Assembly (NCBI RefSeq): GCF_014596475.1
Contig: NZ_MECJ01000002.1
Span: 620,001 to 684,000, forward strand
Source: Streptomyces sp. CBMA152
GTDB lineage: Bacteria; Actinomycetota; Actinomycetes; Streptomycetales; Streptomycetaceae
Direction of reading: 5' to 3'
Length of the DNA stretch: 64,000 bases
Of this stretch, positions 8,890 through 17,830 are shown in pieces. The position numbers and the translations under genes are program-made. The notes under the pieces are model-generated. The model ran no database searches. It worked only from the letters and a program-made list of their open reading frames with translations, and was not told the DNA's origin. Position 1 is the first letter of the stretch. Each line of letters starts with the position of its first letter.

Positions 8890-9318
8890 ATGAAGCCGTC
8901 CCGTACACGCACCCGCATCGGCGCCACCGCACTCGCCGCCGTCGCCCTCACCGCGGGCGCGGTGGCCATCGCGTCTCCGGCCTCCGCCAAGGCGAACGCC
9001 ATCGCCATCAACAAGGCCGCGTTCGCCGCCAAGCCCAAGCCGGTCATCAAGGTCAAGGTCACCTACTCCTGCGACACGGGCACGTCCCTGCGCATCGAGG
9101 GCGTGGCGACCGGAGCCGCCAGCAAGAAGACCGTCGCCACCGGCACCGTCGCCAGCAAAAACGTGGTCTGCGACTACCGCAACCACGTCACCGAGGTGAA
9201 GCTGACCCCGAAGCCGGGAACGGCCCTCCACAAGGGCGCCAAGGTCAGGCTCACGGTGAAGACCCGCGACGCCGCCGGCCACGTCTACGCCAACGCCTCG
9301 AAGTCTGCAACGCTCTGA
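8890..9318 (+). CDS. small secreted protein of unknown function
   Basis: A 142-residue predicted exported protein. It has a basic N-terminus, an Ala-rich hydrophobic core and cleavage near SPASAKA, then a basic, beta-rich domain with two cysteines (YSCDTGTS and NVVCDYRN) that could form a disulfide. The low-complexity linker IAINKAAFAAKPKPVIKVKV is Lys-rich. ATG at 8890 follows GGGGGAAACC; the in-frame upstream stretch from 8761 does not look like protein. No domain is recognised. Confidence 0.75.
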   Translation: MKPSRTRTRIGATALAAVALTAGAVAIASPASAKANAIAINKAAFAAKPKPVIKVKVTYSCDTGTSLRIEGVATGAASKKTVATGTVASKNVVCDYRNHVTEVKLTPKPGTALHKGAKVRLTVKTRDAAGHVYANASKSATL

Positions 9319-9381
9319 CGGGTTGACGAGGCGGAGCTACATATCGTGTCCGCCTGAATCATGGGAATCGTGGGGGCGGTC

Positions 9382-10073
9382 ATGGCAACGGGCGACCAAG
9401 AGGGCGAGCGGCGGGCTGCGATCCGACCTGATGCGGTGTCGTCTGCGGATCTGGTCCGGCGTGTGGAGCTCATTGCACGGGCTCAAGGTGTCGACTTGGG
9501 GCAGCTGCGGCCGGTATCCGGTGGGGACGTGGGCGTTGAGGTGGACACACCTCGCGGCAAGGTGGTCGTGTCCCTGTGCGCGGAGGACGCGTTCCGTGTA
9601 CAGATCTGTCTCCACCCTGTTTTCGCCTGGTCGGAGGGGTGGACGAACGATCTCGTTGCGGCGGTGGGGCGGCAGGTCTGTGGCGCAGGGGCGGCCGTCT
9701 CCGGGAGTTGCACGATCGATTCCCGTTCATGAGTTGGGGCGAACTGGCGCAGGCGTTCGAGGACGGTGACCCTGCTCCCGCGAAGTGGCGACAGCTCCTC
9801 TCCGGCGATCGGCGTCCACATGACCGCCTGCTCCTCGAAGCAGCCCATGCTCACCTGGACCTGCGGGTGTTCTATCCGGACCTCAGCATGGGGAGCCTGA
9901 TCCTGTGCCGGAAGCCGTTCGACGTGGAATCCGGCCTTGTGAAGATCACGCCTTTTTCCGAAGACCACTGCCGAGTGACCATGCGGCCGACCGGATTCCG
10001 GCGTGACGTGACGTCGTTGAACGAGGCGCTTGACGTCGCGGCGGCCTGCTTCCGATCCCTGCCGGATGCGTAA
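9382..10073 (+). pseudogene. DUF6193-like gene split by a frameshift
   Basis: Two open frames abut. The first (9382-9732) reads DLVRRVELIARAQGVDLG, VEVDTPRGKVVVSL and WTNDLVAAVG. The second frame (open from before 9662 to 10073) continues with LWRRGGRLRELHDRFPF, ELAQAFEDGDP, WRQLL and a C-terminal domain. Together they recall the N- and C-terminal halves of DUF6193 ('natural product biosynthesis') proteins, so one gene was probably broken by an indel near 9660-9690 (GTGGGGCGG run). The alternative is two coupled genes, since ATG at 9729 overlaps the first stop, but the second frame has recognisable family sequence before that ATG. Function unknown. Confidence 0.6.
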
Positions 10074-10123
10074 CCCGGGCGGGCCGCAAGCGTCTCTGCG
10101 ACAGGATCGCGCATCGCCGCCGC

Positions 10124-11536
10124 TCAGCTCGGTGCAGGGACGGGCGAGGCGGCGGTCCGCAGGGTCTCCCTGAGGTGGATGTCGATGTACCGGGCGAGAA
10201 TCACCGGGTCGTCGGGGTCGTCGGCCTCGAAGGTGATGCGGCGGAGCAGGCCGACGCCGTTGAGCGTGACGCCTTCGCGAGCGAGGACGAAGACGAGGGC
10301 GAGGAACGCGGAGCGGGCGTTGCCGTCGTCGAACGGGTGGAAGAAACACACGTCCAGGTAGGCGCGTGCGGCGCGGGCGGTGAGGTGGAGCGGTGCGCCG
10401 TGGTCCTTGGCGCTCTCGGACAGGCAGGCATCGAGGCGGGCGTGGGTGTCGGGGCCAATGCCGTAGCGTTCCCGGCCCCCCTTGGCGAAAGCGGGCGAAC
10501 TGCGGAACGGCGGCGGCTGCGGTGTGCCGAGGACGTGCTGCTGCCAGCTGCGGAGCAGTTCGAAGTCGAGCGGGACACCGCGCGCCGCGTCGGCCCGCAG
10601 CAACTCCAGCGCAGTGAACAGGCCCTGGGCGCGTACGGGATCCACCGCGCCGTCGAAGGCACGGATGAATTCGGCCGCGCCGTCGCGCGACGGGGTCACC
10701 GGTGTGCCCGTGCTGCTGTCCGGGGCCTCCGGCCAGGGCACGTTCAAGCGCATCGCGAGCCAGCTCCGCAGGTGGTCCGGGGTCGACTCGACGGAGCGTA
10801 TGCCGTCATCCGGCCGCAGAGACAGCGCCAGCTGCTCCGCGATGTCGTCGACCAGCACCGCGTCGGGCCCGGTCCAGCTGCGGAACCGCCCGCCGATCGC
10901 CTCGTCGACCAGATCCTGTGCGACGTCGGGTGCGACCGCCCAGTGGTCGAGGAACCAGGTGAGCACCTGGTGGCAGTGCCCGTACCAGCCGCTGCCACCG
11001 CCGGTACGGTCGGCGACCTGCAGGATCAGGTTCCTGGCGGCACGCTCCCACAGGATCCGCTGGTCCTCGACGTCGGTCAGTTCCAGCGGGTACGCCTCGA
11101 ACCACCCGGCAAGGCTCTCCAGCCACCCGCGCCACTCGCACAGCGCCGCCACGACACGGTCGAGCGTCTCCTTCGGCGTGGTGATCGAGTGCCGTGGGCA
11201 GCACCAGTTCCCGACCGGGCCGCCGTCGAAATCCCCCTCGTCGTGCGACCAGCGCCAGCCGACCACCCAGCGGCCGTAGTGCTGGACAAGGGCGTGTGAC
11301 ATGGCGTCGGCCCAGAGCGCGGCCTCACGGTGGCTCCAGGCACTCATCGCTGAGTCCCCGAAGGGGACGTGGGGGCGGTGGGGCACACGCAGGGCCGGCC
11401 CGAGCGAGTACACCACCTGCGCTGCCGACGCGCTGTCGAACGGATGGCGCGCGGGGTCCACCTCGTCCCAGCTCAGAGAGTGCGGAGCCAATTCAACGAT
11501 CACCGCGCAAGCCTGCCATGCCCACCCGGCGCCCAT
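10124..11536 (-). CDS. Fic-domain protein with a modified active-site motif
   Basis: A 470-residue protein. The C-terminal third is a Fic/DOC domain with the core FFHPFDDGNARSAF near residue 397; canonical Fic motifs read HPFxxGNGRxxR. The catalytic His, the acidic residue and the first Arg are present, but Gly before that Arg is Ala and the second Arg is absent. Fic enzymes move AMP or another phosphate-containing group to target hydroxyls; the altered motif may change activity. The N-terminal 300 residues are Trp-rich and unrecognised. Start is ATG 11536 or GTG 11503; neither has a strong ribosome site. It is convergent with the DUF6193 remnant. Confidence 0.75.
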   Translation of the reverse strand: MGAGWAWQACAVIVELAPHSLSWDEVDPARHPFDSASAAQVVYSLGPALRVPHRPHVPFGDSAMSAWSHREAALWADAMSHALVQHYGRWVVGWRWSHDEGDFDGGPVGNWCCPRHSITTPKETLDRVVAALCEWRGWLESLAGWFEAYPLELTDVEDQRILWERAARNLILQVADRTGGGSGWYGHCHQVLTWFLDHWAVAPDVAQDLVDEAIGGRFRSWTGPDAVLVDDIAEQLALSLRPDDGIRSVESTPDHLRSWLAMRLNVPWPEAPDSSTGTPVTPSRDGAAEFIRAFDGAVDPVRAQGLFTALELLRADAARGVPLDFELLRSWQQHVLGTPQPPPFRSSPAFAKGGRERYGIGPDTHARLDACLSESAKDHGAPLHLTARAARAYLDVCFFHPFDDGNARSAFLALVFVLAREGVTLNGVGLLRRITFEADDPDDPVILARYIDIHLRETLRTAASPVPAPS

Positions 11537-11576
11537 TCAAGTGGATTTCCCCAGATCAGCAGCGTGAGGCAGTGGT

Positions 11577-13019
11577 TCAGACGTCGTTGGCGGGGCTTCC
11601 CTGGTGGAGCACTGCCTCCCGTACTTGTCGGGCCAGTTCTGCCGCAGCGCCCTGTCCCTGGCCCGCGTCGGGTGACAGGACAGTGCCGATGCTGCCCTTG
11701 TCGCCCCAGGTGCAGGCGATGAACTGCCCGCCAACCAGCGCCCGGTAGGCCGCGCACCGCATGGTGCCGCCGAGGCGGCCGGGGTCGGCTTTCCAGGTGT
11801 TGACCGTGGTCAGCCCGGTCGCGTCGAGGCTGCCTTGGATCGACTCAAGATCCTTGGACGTCATCTCGTGGAAGTCACCGACCGCCCCGAACAGGGCGGC
11901 CCCGAGCACCGGTTGCCTCTTCGGCCCACTGTTCCCGTAGACGAAAGTGAAGGTGGTGGCACCGCTCCCCGCCATGGTCTCGCGCAGGTTGTTCTCCAGC
12001 AGCCGCTGGATCGGTGTGTCCTCCAGCCGCTCATAGCCCCGCAGGCGGTCCGGTGCCGCGACGGTGTAGCGCGGATACGCGACGTACTGCCGATAGCTCC
12101 AGATACCTGAGCCCGCCGAAGCCGTCAGGACTGCCGCGAGCACCAGCCCGGCCGCCGTCACCTCGCGACGCGAGTACGCCGGGACCGGCGGCAGGACGGG
12201 AAAGCCGGGTACGTCGATGGACTCCGTAGCAACGGCGAGTGGCTGCGGATCAGTTCGGCGGCGGGCTCGGCGCAGCAGGATGTCGCGTAGACCGGTCGGA
12301 ACGGCGGCGACGAACGCCAGTGCCCGTAGCCAGCCGTCCCAGTGGAATGCCGGGACCGCCAGGAGCAGCCCGATGCACCAAACGGCATGGATCAGGAGTG
12401 TGCGCAGAGGGAAGCGCACCATCCACCGAATTGGCGCCCGGCCGGGGCGGGCGAGCGCGTCCAGAGTCTCGGCGAGCGTCGCCAGGCGGTCGTCGTCGGG
12501 CCGGGTCTGCGCGTGCGCGCGGGCCTGCGCGGCCGCGGCGGCAGGATCGCCCACGGCGGCGAGCACCAGACGTACGTCGTGCGCCTGTGTACGACCTGGC
12601 GACGGCAGCCGGACACTGCTCCTCCCCTTACCCGCGGCGACCTGCTCGATCCGCAGCGCTTGCCGGGAACCTGGGGCCAACTCCCGCAGCTGTGCGGCGA
12701 GTTCGGGCCCGCGCCGATGCCTGGCCGGGCGCTCGATGTAGTCACTGCGCAGACACAGCTCCGCGTAGGCCGCGAGCAGGTCCAGGTCGTCCGGGAAGGC
12801 CTTCAAGCCCTCACGGTAGGCGGCTTCGGCACGATCGTCGTGATCATCGTCGTCCTCGGCCACGTGCGCTTGCCCCAGCACCAGAAACAGAGGAGCGGCG
12901 GGCCCGTCTGCCTCCAGCGCCTCCTCGGCCGTGCGCCGCGCCTGGGCGAGCCGCCCCGCCCGCAACTGGGTCTGCGCCGCCGCATACGCGGATACGGCTT
13001 CTTGGTTCTCGCCCTGCAT
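11577..13019 (-). CDS. TPR-like and membrane-anchored protein of unknown function
   Basis: A 480-residue protein. Residues 1-190 are TPR-like helices (AYAAAQTQLRAGRLAQARR; AEAAYREGLKAFPDDLDLL). Two hydrophobic segments lie near 215-260 (LLIHAVWCIGLLLAVPAFHW and a following helix) and one near 305-325 (AAGLVLAAVLTASAGSGIW), leaving about 150 C-terminal residues probably outside the membrane. ATG at 13019 is preferred over the longer frame to 13334 because GGGTGGGAAG precedes it and the longer frame would run through the divergent promoter. It is divergent from a small secreted protein. Role unknown. Confidence 0.75.
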   Translation of the reverse strand: MQGENQEAVSAYAAAQTQLRAGRLAQARRTAEEALEADGPAAPLFLVLGQAHVAEDDDDHDDRAEAAYREGLKAFPDDLDLLAAYAELCLRSDYIERPARHRRGPELAAQLRELAPGSRQALRIEQVAAGKGRSSVRLPSPGRTQAHDVRLVLAAVGDPAAAAAQARAHAQTRPDDDRLATLAETLDALARPGRAPIRWMVRFPLRTLLIHAVWCIGLLLAVPAFHWDGWLRALAFVAAVPTGLRDILLRRARRRTDPQPLAVATESIDVPGFPVLPPVPAYSRREVTAAGLVLAAVLTASAGSGIWSYRQYVAYPRYTVAAPDRLRGYERLEDTPIQRLLENNLRETMAGSGATTFTFVYGNSGPKRQPVLGAALFGAVGDFHEMTSKDLESIQGSLDATGLTTVNTWKADPGRLGGTMRCAAYRALVGGQFIACTWGDKGSIGTVLSPDAGQGQGAAAELARQVREAVLHQGSPANDV

Positions 13020-13282
13020 GTCTTCCCACCCCTGGTGCACATGCCGAACCAACGTTTCAGTTCGGCACGCAACTATCACCCCCGCTCGGGGAGCCGTCAA
13101 ACGGCATTTACGCACGTCAGCGGCGGCACGACGGACGTGGCCCGCGAGGCGGTCCGCTGAGTGGAACCGGAGTGGCGCGAGGCGGGAGCGGTCGGTCAGG
13201 GTGGGCGCACGCTCAACGGCTGCCGGTGAGGGAGTCCGGCAGATCCGTACATCCGACAACTCTGCGAAGTGGGAGACATCGC

Positions 13283-13687
13283 ATGAGGAAGACATGGATC
13301 GCGCTGACGCTGGCAGGTCTGACAGCCGGCGCACTCGGCGCCCCGGGGACGACGGCGAGTGCTGCTCCTCAGGAGTGCGTCACCACAACCATCAGTCCGG
13401 GGGACGGCACGTACGGCACCATCGGCATCAAGTCGTCCTCCAGCACCTGCCACGGCCTCAGCCTCACCCATGCTTACAACCCCGGGCGCCTCCGCGACAA
13501 CGAGTACGCCGGCATGTACCAGACCTCGTCGGGCTGGAAGTTCGGATCTGCGGGATATTTCCTTGTCCGTAACGGCAGCTACCCAGTAGGCCAGTACGTC
13601 CTCGTGCCCGAGCTGGAAGCCGGTACCCCTTTCAGCGTCGCCTCCGGGGACGACGACGGGGTGCCCACCGTGGAGATCACCCACTGA
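13283..13687 (+). CDS. small secreted protein of unknown function
   Basis: A 134-residue predicted exported protein with a signal peptide (MRKTWIALTLAGLTAGALG, cleavage near ASA-AP). The mature part has two cysteines (ECVTTT and STCHG) and ends with VEITH. ATG at 13283 has GGGAG seven bases upstream. Only about 25 bases separate it from the following lipoprotein gene, so the two are probably co-transcribed. No domain recognised. Confidence 0.75.
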   Translation: MRKTWIALTLAGLTAGALGAPGTTASAAPQECVTTTISPGDGTYGTIGIKSSSSTCHGLSLTHAYNPGRLRDNEYAGMYQTSSGWKFGSAGYFLVRNGSYPVGQYVLVPELEAGTPFSVASGDDDGVPTVEITH

Positions 13688-13711
13688 CGCCCGTCCGCGC
13701 AGGAGAGGACC

Positions 13712-14542
13712 GTGTCGCCGCCCCGCAGTCTGTACGCCGTGATCGTGCTCCTGTGCGCGGTCACCCTGGCCGCCTGCTCCAGCGATCGAAGCGCCCCGGC
13801 GCCGATGAGCACACACCCGGTCCGCTTCACGTACGGCGTACCGCAGGACATCACCCCGCTCGTGCTGCCCGCGACCGGCGCCGAGACCCGCTGGTCGCAG
13901 GGCCTGGACGCGTTTGCCCAGAGTATCGGTGAGGCGACGAGTCGCGCTTGCGCCCGCTCCCACGGCACGGCGCTGCCGGACCACCCGCCGCCCGCCTACA
14001 TCCGCCGCGCGGAACTGCCGGATCTTGAGTTCATCCGGCAGCACGGCTTCGGTGCTGTCCCCGTCGCCCTGCCCGGCCCGAGCCCTGCGGACGCATCAAC
14101 CGGTGTCTCACCGGCGGGGCAACGTTGTCTCCGGCAGGGCGCGGAAGCCATGCGCGGCTTCCGGGATCTGTATGCCACGACGCAGTCGGCCTGGATGACG
14201 GAGGTGGCGGGCCTGCGCGCCGTCCCGGCCGTACGCGAGGCGTTCCGGGGCCTTGGCCCCTGCCTCGCCGCGAGGGGCATCGAGGCGGCGGACGAGGAAG
14301 GCCTCTTCGCCGTCGCCGACCGACGTCTCGCCGCCGACCGGACGGATGCGGACCTGGCCGTCGCGTACACGGCCTGTATGGCCCCCGTCGAAGCGATCCG
14401 GTCCCCGCTGCGGGAGCAACTGAGGAGGCGATTCCTCGCGACTCACAGCGCCCAACTACGGGAACTCAACCGCGCCCTCCCCGCCCGGATCGGCCAACTT
14501 CAGGCACACCACGGCATATGGCTCTCGTTCCCCGTCCCCTGA
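13712..14542 (+). CDS. secreted lipoprotein of unknown function
   Basis: A 276-residue lipoprotein with lipobox LAAC (Cys22). The mature protein is helix-rich, with conserved-looking cysteines at SRACARS, GQRCLRQG, LGPCLAARG and YTACMAPV that could form two disulfides. GTG at 13712 follows AGGAGAGG. It lies 24 bases after the small secreted protein. No catalytic motif is visible. It would act on the outer face of the membrane; the function is unknown. Confidence 0.75.
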   Translation: MSPPRSLYAVIVLLCAVTLAACSSDRSAPAPMSTHPVRFTYGVPQDITPLVLPATGAETRWSQGLDAFAQSIGEATSRACARSHGTALPDHPPPAYIRRAELPDLEFIRQHGFGAVPVALPGPSPADASTGVSPAGQRCLRQGAEAMRGFRDLYATTQSAWMTEVAGLRAVPAVREAFRGLGPCLAARGIEAADEEGLFAVADRRLAADRTDADLAVAYTACMAPVEAIRSPLREQLRRRFLATHSAQLRELNRALPARIGQLQAHHGIWLSFPVP

Positions 14543-14712
14543 CTTCCGGCCATGTGACTGCAGGGGAGTGGCCCCTTTCGTACGGGCCCCACCCCCGCCC
14601 ACCGCGCTCCCTTCGACCGTCTCTCATGCGAGCTCGTGTTGGTGACCTGTTAGTGGGCCACGGCAGACTCCAGGGACTGACGATCAGTTCTCTCCCACCT
14701 TCTGGAGTTACC

Positions 14713-15084
14713 TTGAGCCGCAACATCAAGCGTCGTGGTGCTTTCCTCTTCGCGACCGCCGCCCTTGCCGCCGTCGGCGCCATGGGCACCGCTCAGGCCG
14801 TCCCCAACTCCGGGTCCCTGTGGGTCGGTTACGGCAAGGCAAACGCGTACCACAGCGTTCTGTGCGTCCAGGAGATCTCCAACTCGCTTCACTACCAGAC
14901 CGGCTACCACGTCGTCGACGAGGACGGCTCCTTCGGTCCGGACACCAATGGGGCGATCCACGCCCTCCAGCACTGGGCGGGCCTGCAGGAGGATGGCGTT
15001 GTCGGTCCGAAGACCGGCGACACCCTTCTTGAGGCCACCAAGGACCTGGCCGGCTGCTACGCCTACCTGCCCAGCATTCACTGA
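14713..15084 (+). CDS. secreted peptidoglycan-binding domain protein
   Basis: A 123-residue exported protein: a signal peptide (SRNIKRRGAFLFATAALAAV, cleavage near AQA-VP) followed by a single PG_binding_1-like domain with the telltale DGSFGPDTNGAIHALQHWAGLQEDGVVGPKTG. Such modules bind muropeptides and usually sit beside a catalytic domain; here none is present. TTG at 14713 is chosen because GGAG precedes it at six bases and the signal peptide then starts properly; longer frames upstream are noise. Two cysteines (VLCVQE, GCYAYL) may pair. It ends before a strong terminator. Confidence 0.8.
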   Translation: MSRNIKRRGAFLFATAALAAVGAMGTAQAVPNSGSLWVGYGKANAYHSVLCVQEISNSLHYQTGYHVVDEDGSFGPDTNGAIHALQHWAGLQEDGVVGPKTGDTLLEATKDLAGCYAYLPSIH

Positions 15085-15145
15085 TCCCCCCGCGGGTAAG
15101 AGTGGGACAAGCCGTTCCGAGAGCGGACCGGACCGCATCCCACAA

Positions 15146-15179
15146 GCCAGGGCGGCACCCCCACGGGTGCCGCCCTGGC
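15146..15179. terminator. terminator hairpin
   Basis: A perfect 15-bp GC-rich stem (15146-15160 with 15165-15179) with a 4-base loop lies between the PG-binding gene and the convergent DUF6629-like gene. Confidence 0.8.
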
Positions 15180-15188
15180 CGGCTGAAT

Positions 15189-15845
15189 TCACGCTGCTCG
15201 AAAGCCTCGACCTGACGGCCGTGGAGGAAGTGGTGGACGACGCCGTTTGACCCAGAGTGTCAGGGCCACCGAACACACCGCGGCGAACGCGCACCACGTC
15301 GAGATGTACTCCTGTCGCCACAGCACGGCGGACACCGCGGCTCCGATGGCGACCAGGACACCGAACAGGACGAGGCCCCGGTCGCCGGACAGGAGCAGGG
15401 AGCCGATGGTGGCGAAGAGGTAGCCGACGACGATCAGTTGCGGGTGCGGCAGCCCCAGCAAGTACCCGACGGTGTGCCCACGGATCTCGGCCGTCACGGT
15501 GCGGGTCGCCAGTGCGTAGGCGAGCGCCGTCGCCGTCGCGACTCCTGCCGCCAGGGGGATGAGCAGACGGCGACGGGCGCGCGGCGGCGCGGCGCACAAC
15601 ACGGCCGCCGGTACCCACAACGCCAGCAGCGGGAGCGCGATGACGGCCCAGGCCACCGTGGCGGGCCCGGTGCCGCCGTCGTGGTGCCAGACCGCGGCCT
15701 CGATGATCTGATGGCTCCCGAGGAGCAGCGGCAGCGCGGCCAGCGGCAGGTCACGGGGGTGTCGGGCCGCCAGGGTCACCGAGGCGACTCCCACGGCCGC
15801 GATGCCCGTACCCGCAACGAGGTCGGCCGTCGCGCTCCAGCACAT
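15189..15845 (-). CDS. DUF6629-like integral membrane protein
   Basis: A 218-residue protein with about seven hydrophobic helices. The start MCWSATADLVAGTGIAAVG followed by RDLPLAALPLLLGSHQIIEAAVW is what I remember of the actinobacterial DUF6629 family. No transporter or enzyme motif is visible; conserved His and Glu in SHQIIEAAVWHH might bind a ligand or metal. ATG at 15845 is preferred because family members start at MCWS, though the ribosome site is weak. It is divergent from the hydrolase remnant and convergent with the PG-binding gene. Function unknown. Confidence 0.7.
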   Translation of the reverse strand: MCWSATADLVAGTGIAAVGVASVTLAARHPRDLPLAALPLLLGSHQIIEAAVWHHDGGTGPATVAWAVIALPLLALWVPAAVLCAAPPRARRRLLIPLAAGVATATALAYALATRTVTAEIRGHTVGYLLGLPHPQLIVVGYLFATIGSLLLSGDRGLVLFGVLVAIGAAVSAVLWRQEYISTWCAFAAVCSVALTLWVKRRRPPLPPRPSGRGFRAA

Positions 15846-15934
15846 GGCAGCAACGCTACGGCCCCCTGGCGCGAGAGCGCACCCGCCGCGCAGACAGCCC
15901 CGTATTCCACCTGCCGTAGGCGTGCGCCGCACCG

Positions 15935-16791
15935 GTGCGGCTGGGATCCCTCACCCGTGCCCAGGTCGCCGCGAAGCTTGAGCAGGAGCACTTTCCCCAC
16001 GACTTGATCCAGGACGGCGTCGACCTGTACCGGTTGCTGTACCGCACCATCGACCCGTCGGGACGGCCGACGACCGCCAGTGGCCTGCTCGTTCTGCCGC
16101 AGACGACGGCGCGGCATCGGTGCTGGTCACCGGGTTCTCCCAGGGGGCGTCGGCTGCTCTCGGCGTGGCCAGAGCACTGCAGGAGGGAGCGGATCCGCAC
16201 TTCCGACTCGGTGCGCTCGCGCCGATCAGCGGCGGCTACGACTTCCAGCACGCCGAGATCCCCGCACTCCTGACGGGTAACCGCGTCCCACCGAAGCTCG
16301 CGGTCACGTACGCCACGTACCTGTTGGTCTCCTGGAACCGACTGCACCATCTGTACGACTCGCCCACCGACGTCTTCCAAACGCCGTACGCGGCCGAGGT
16401 GGACAGGTTGTTCAACGGTGACACCCCAGGGCAGCAGATGCTCGCGGCGCTGCCGGACACACTCGACCAGCTGCTCACACACCGCGGGTTCGACCTGCTC
16501 CGCCACCCCAACGCGCCCTTCGCCAAGGCCCTCGCCACCGCCGATTCCGTGTGTGCTGGCTGGCTCCCCGCCGCCCCGACGCGCCTCTACTACGCCACCG
16601 GCGACGAACAGGCGGTGACCGCCAACACCGACCATTGCCAGGCACAGTTCCGGGCCGGCGGGCTCGACCTCACCCCCATCGACCTCGGCCCCCACGACTA
16701 CCAAGGTTCACGCCATCTCGGCACGGAGGTCACCGGCACCACCGCGGTCATCCAGTGGTTCACGACCCTCAACCGCCAACCGCGTAACTGA
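15935..16791 (+). pseudogene. secreted alpha/beta hydrolase (lipase-like), truncated and internally deleted
   Basis: The first part (from 15935) reads LTRAQVAAKLEQEHFPHDL and LLYRTIDPSGRPTTASGLLVLP, then loses similarity. The second frame resumes at about 16115 with VLVTGFSQGASAALG, whose GxSxG is the nucleophile elbow, and runs to 16791 with GDEQAVTANTDHC and GPHDY near the expected acid/His region. Between them the usual oxyanion-hole and strand region of about 90 residues is missing and the frame shifts. A TAG at 15917 removes any signal peptide. It was a tripeptidyl- or lipase-type secreted hydrolase and is very probably inactive. Confidence 0.75.
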
Positions 16792-16855
16792 CCGATCCAC
16801 AACGAGGTCACCGTCTCGTGGACGGCGTTCTGAAACGATCAGCAATACGCGCGGG

Positions 16856-17530
16856 TCAGCCGCCCTGACCGGCGTTTCCGATCGCGCCGACCTTCACCGC
16901 GGAGCCGCCGCCTTCCGTAACGGGCAGCGAGCCGCCGCCCGGCCAGCGGAGGGAGACCGTCTTCGTCTCGTTCGGCGGGGTCACCAGCAGCCCTGTGATG
17001 CGGACGCCCGAGCCGCCCGAGTTGTTGATCGGGTAGTAGATACCGAAGTCCGTGGACTGCCCGCTCTTGAGGACGATCGAGTTGGTCTTCTCGCCGTTGC
17101 GCTTCGCGGACAGCGGCCCCGCGGTGGTCTTCAAGTCGACGCCCGCGTACCCGGATATCGCACAGCTGTGGCCGCCGGTGTTCTTCAGGTGCACCGTGAC
17201 CGTACCGTCGGTGTCGCCGGTGATCGTGGTGTCCGACGCCGTGATCTTCAGTTCGTCGGTGCGGCACTTGCCGACCTTGCCGCCCGTGCCGGAGCCGGTC
17301 CCGGCGGCCGAGCCCTGCCCGCCGGAGCTCTTCCCGCCGGAGGCCTGCCCGCCGCCCTGATTGCCGCCCGTGGTCGACGAGCCGGGAGGGGTGGCCGTCT
17401 TGTCGGCCGGAGTGGCGGACGAAGAGCCCTGCGCGGAGCCCGAGTCCGAGTCCTGACACGCCGTCATCAGCAGGGCGCCGCCGACGAGGGCTGCGGAGAC
17501 GAGTAAGGCGTTGCGGCGGTTGCCGGACAT
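16856..17530 (-). CDS. DUF4232-like lipoprotein
   Basis: A 224-residue lipoprotein with lipobox LMTAC (Cys25), then a Gly/Ser/Thr-rich linker to about residue 85 and a beta-rich C-terminal domain beginning KCRTDELKITA. That domain carries two Cys (KCRTDE and HSCAISGYAGV) and the VTVHLKNTGGHSC pattern I associate with DUF4232 proteins of actinobacteria. ATG at 17530 follows AAGGGG. It would be tethered outside the membrane. Function unknown. It is divergent from the 17831 gene across 300 bases. Confidence 0.8.
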   Translation of the reverse strand: MSGNRRNALLVSAALVGGALLMTACQDSDSGSAQGSSSATPADKTATPPGSSTTGGNQGGGQASGGKSSGGQGSAAGTGSGTGGKVGKCRTDELKITASDTTITGDTDGTVTVHLKNTGGHSCAISGYAGVDLKTTAGPLSAKRNGEKTNSIVLKSGQSTDFGIYYPINNSGGSGVRITGLLVTPPNETKTVSLRWPGGGSLPVTEGGGSAVKVGAIGNAGQGG

Positions 17531-17652
17531 GAAGGACCCCTTGGTATGCGGTGGTTGAAGCTGAAGCGGTTACGGCTTCTCGGTACTTGCTTGATCACTA
17601 TGAGGGGGCTGTGAACGGAACGGCTACCGGCGTCGTCGTTCCACGACACCGT

Positions 17653-17670
17653 TGTCACAGACCGGTGACA
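17653..17670. promoter_or_regulatory. inverted repeat in the 17.53-17.83 kb divergent region
   Basis: TGTCAC (17653-17658) and GTGACA (17665-17670) form a perfect inverted repeat with a 6-base spacer. It is a plausible operator between the DUF4232-like lipoprotein and the membrane protein gene. The rest of this 300-base gap holds only the TGAGTAC cluster. Confidence 0.35.
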
Positions 17671-17739
17671 TGGTCACGACGTACAAGGAAGAAGGGTTGG
17701 ACATCTCCAGCAGAACCTCCCCGGCGGCCATGCAGTCGC

Positions 17740-17785
17740 TGAGTACCCGTGAGCACCCGTGAGTACCTGAGTACGGAACTGAGTA
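17740..17785 (+). repeat. short tandem repeat cluster TGAGTAC/TGAGCAC
   Basis: Five copies of TGAG[T/C]AC occur in about 46 bases: TGAGTACCCG, TGAGCACCCG, TGAGTACC, TGAGTACGGAAC and TGAGTACG. The first two form a near-perfect 10-bp tandem repeat. They lie 46-91 bases before the 17831 start. A repeated regulator site or replication slippage are both possible. Confidence 0.5.
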
Positions 17786-17830
17786 CGACCGCTCAGGTCC
17801 GCGCCCGGTCGGGAACCGGAAGCTGGGGCC

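Noticed and set aside
10175..11299. A 374-residue plus-strand frame opposite the Fic gene
   Set aside because: No recognisable family, shadow composition, and the opposite strand has a Fic motif.
12239..13282. Extension of the small secreted protein frame far upstream to 12239
   Set aside because: The extension is antisense to the TPR/membrane protein gene; the signal peptide and ribosome site fix the start at 13283.
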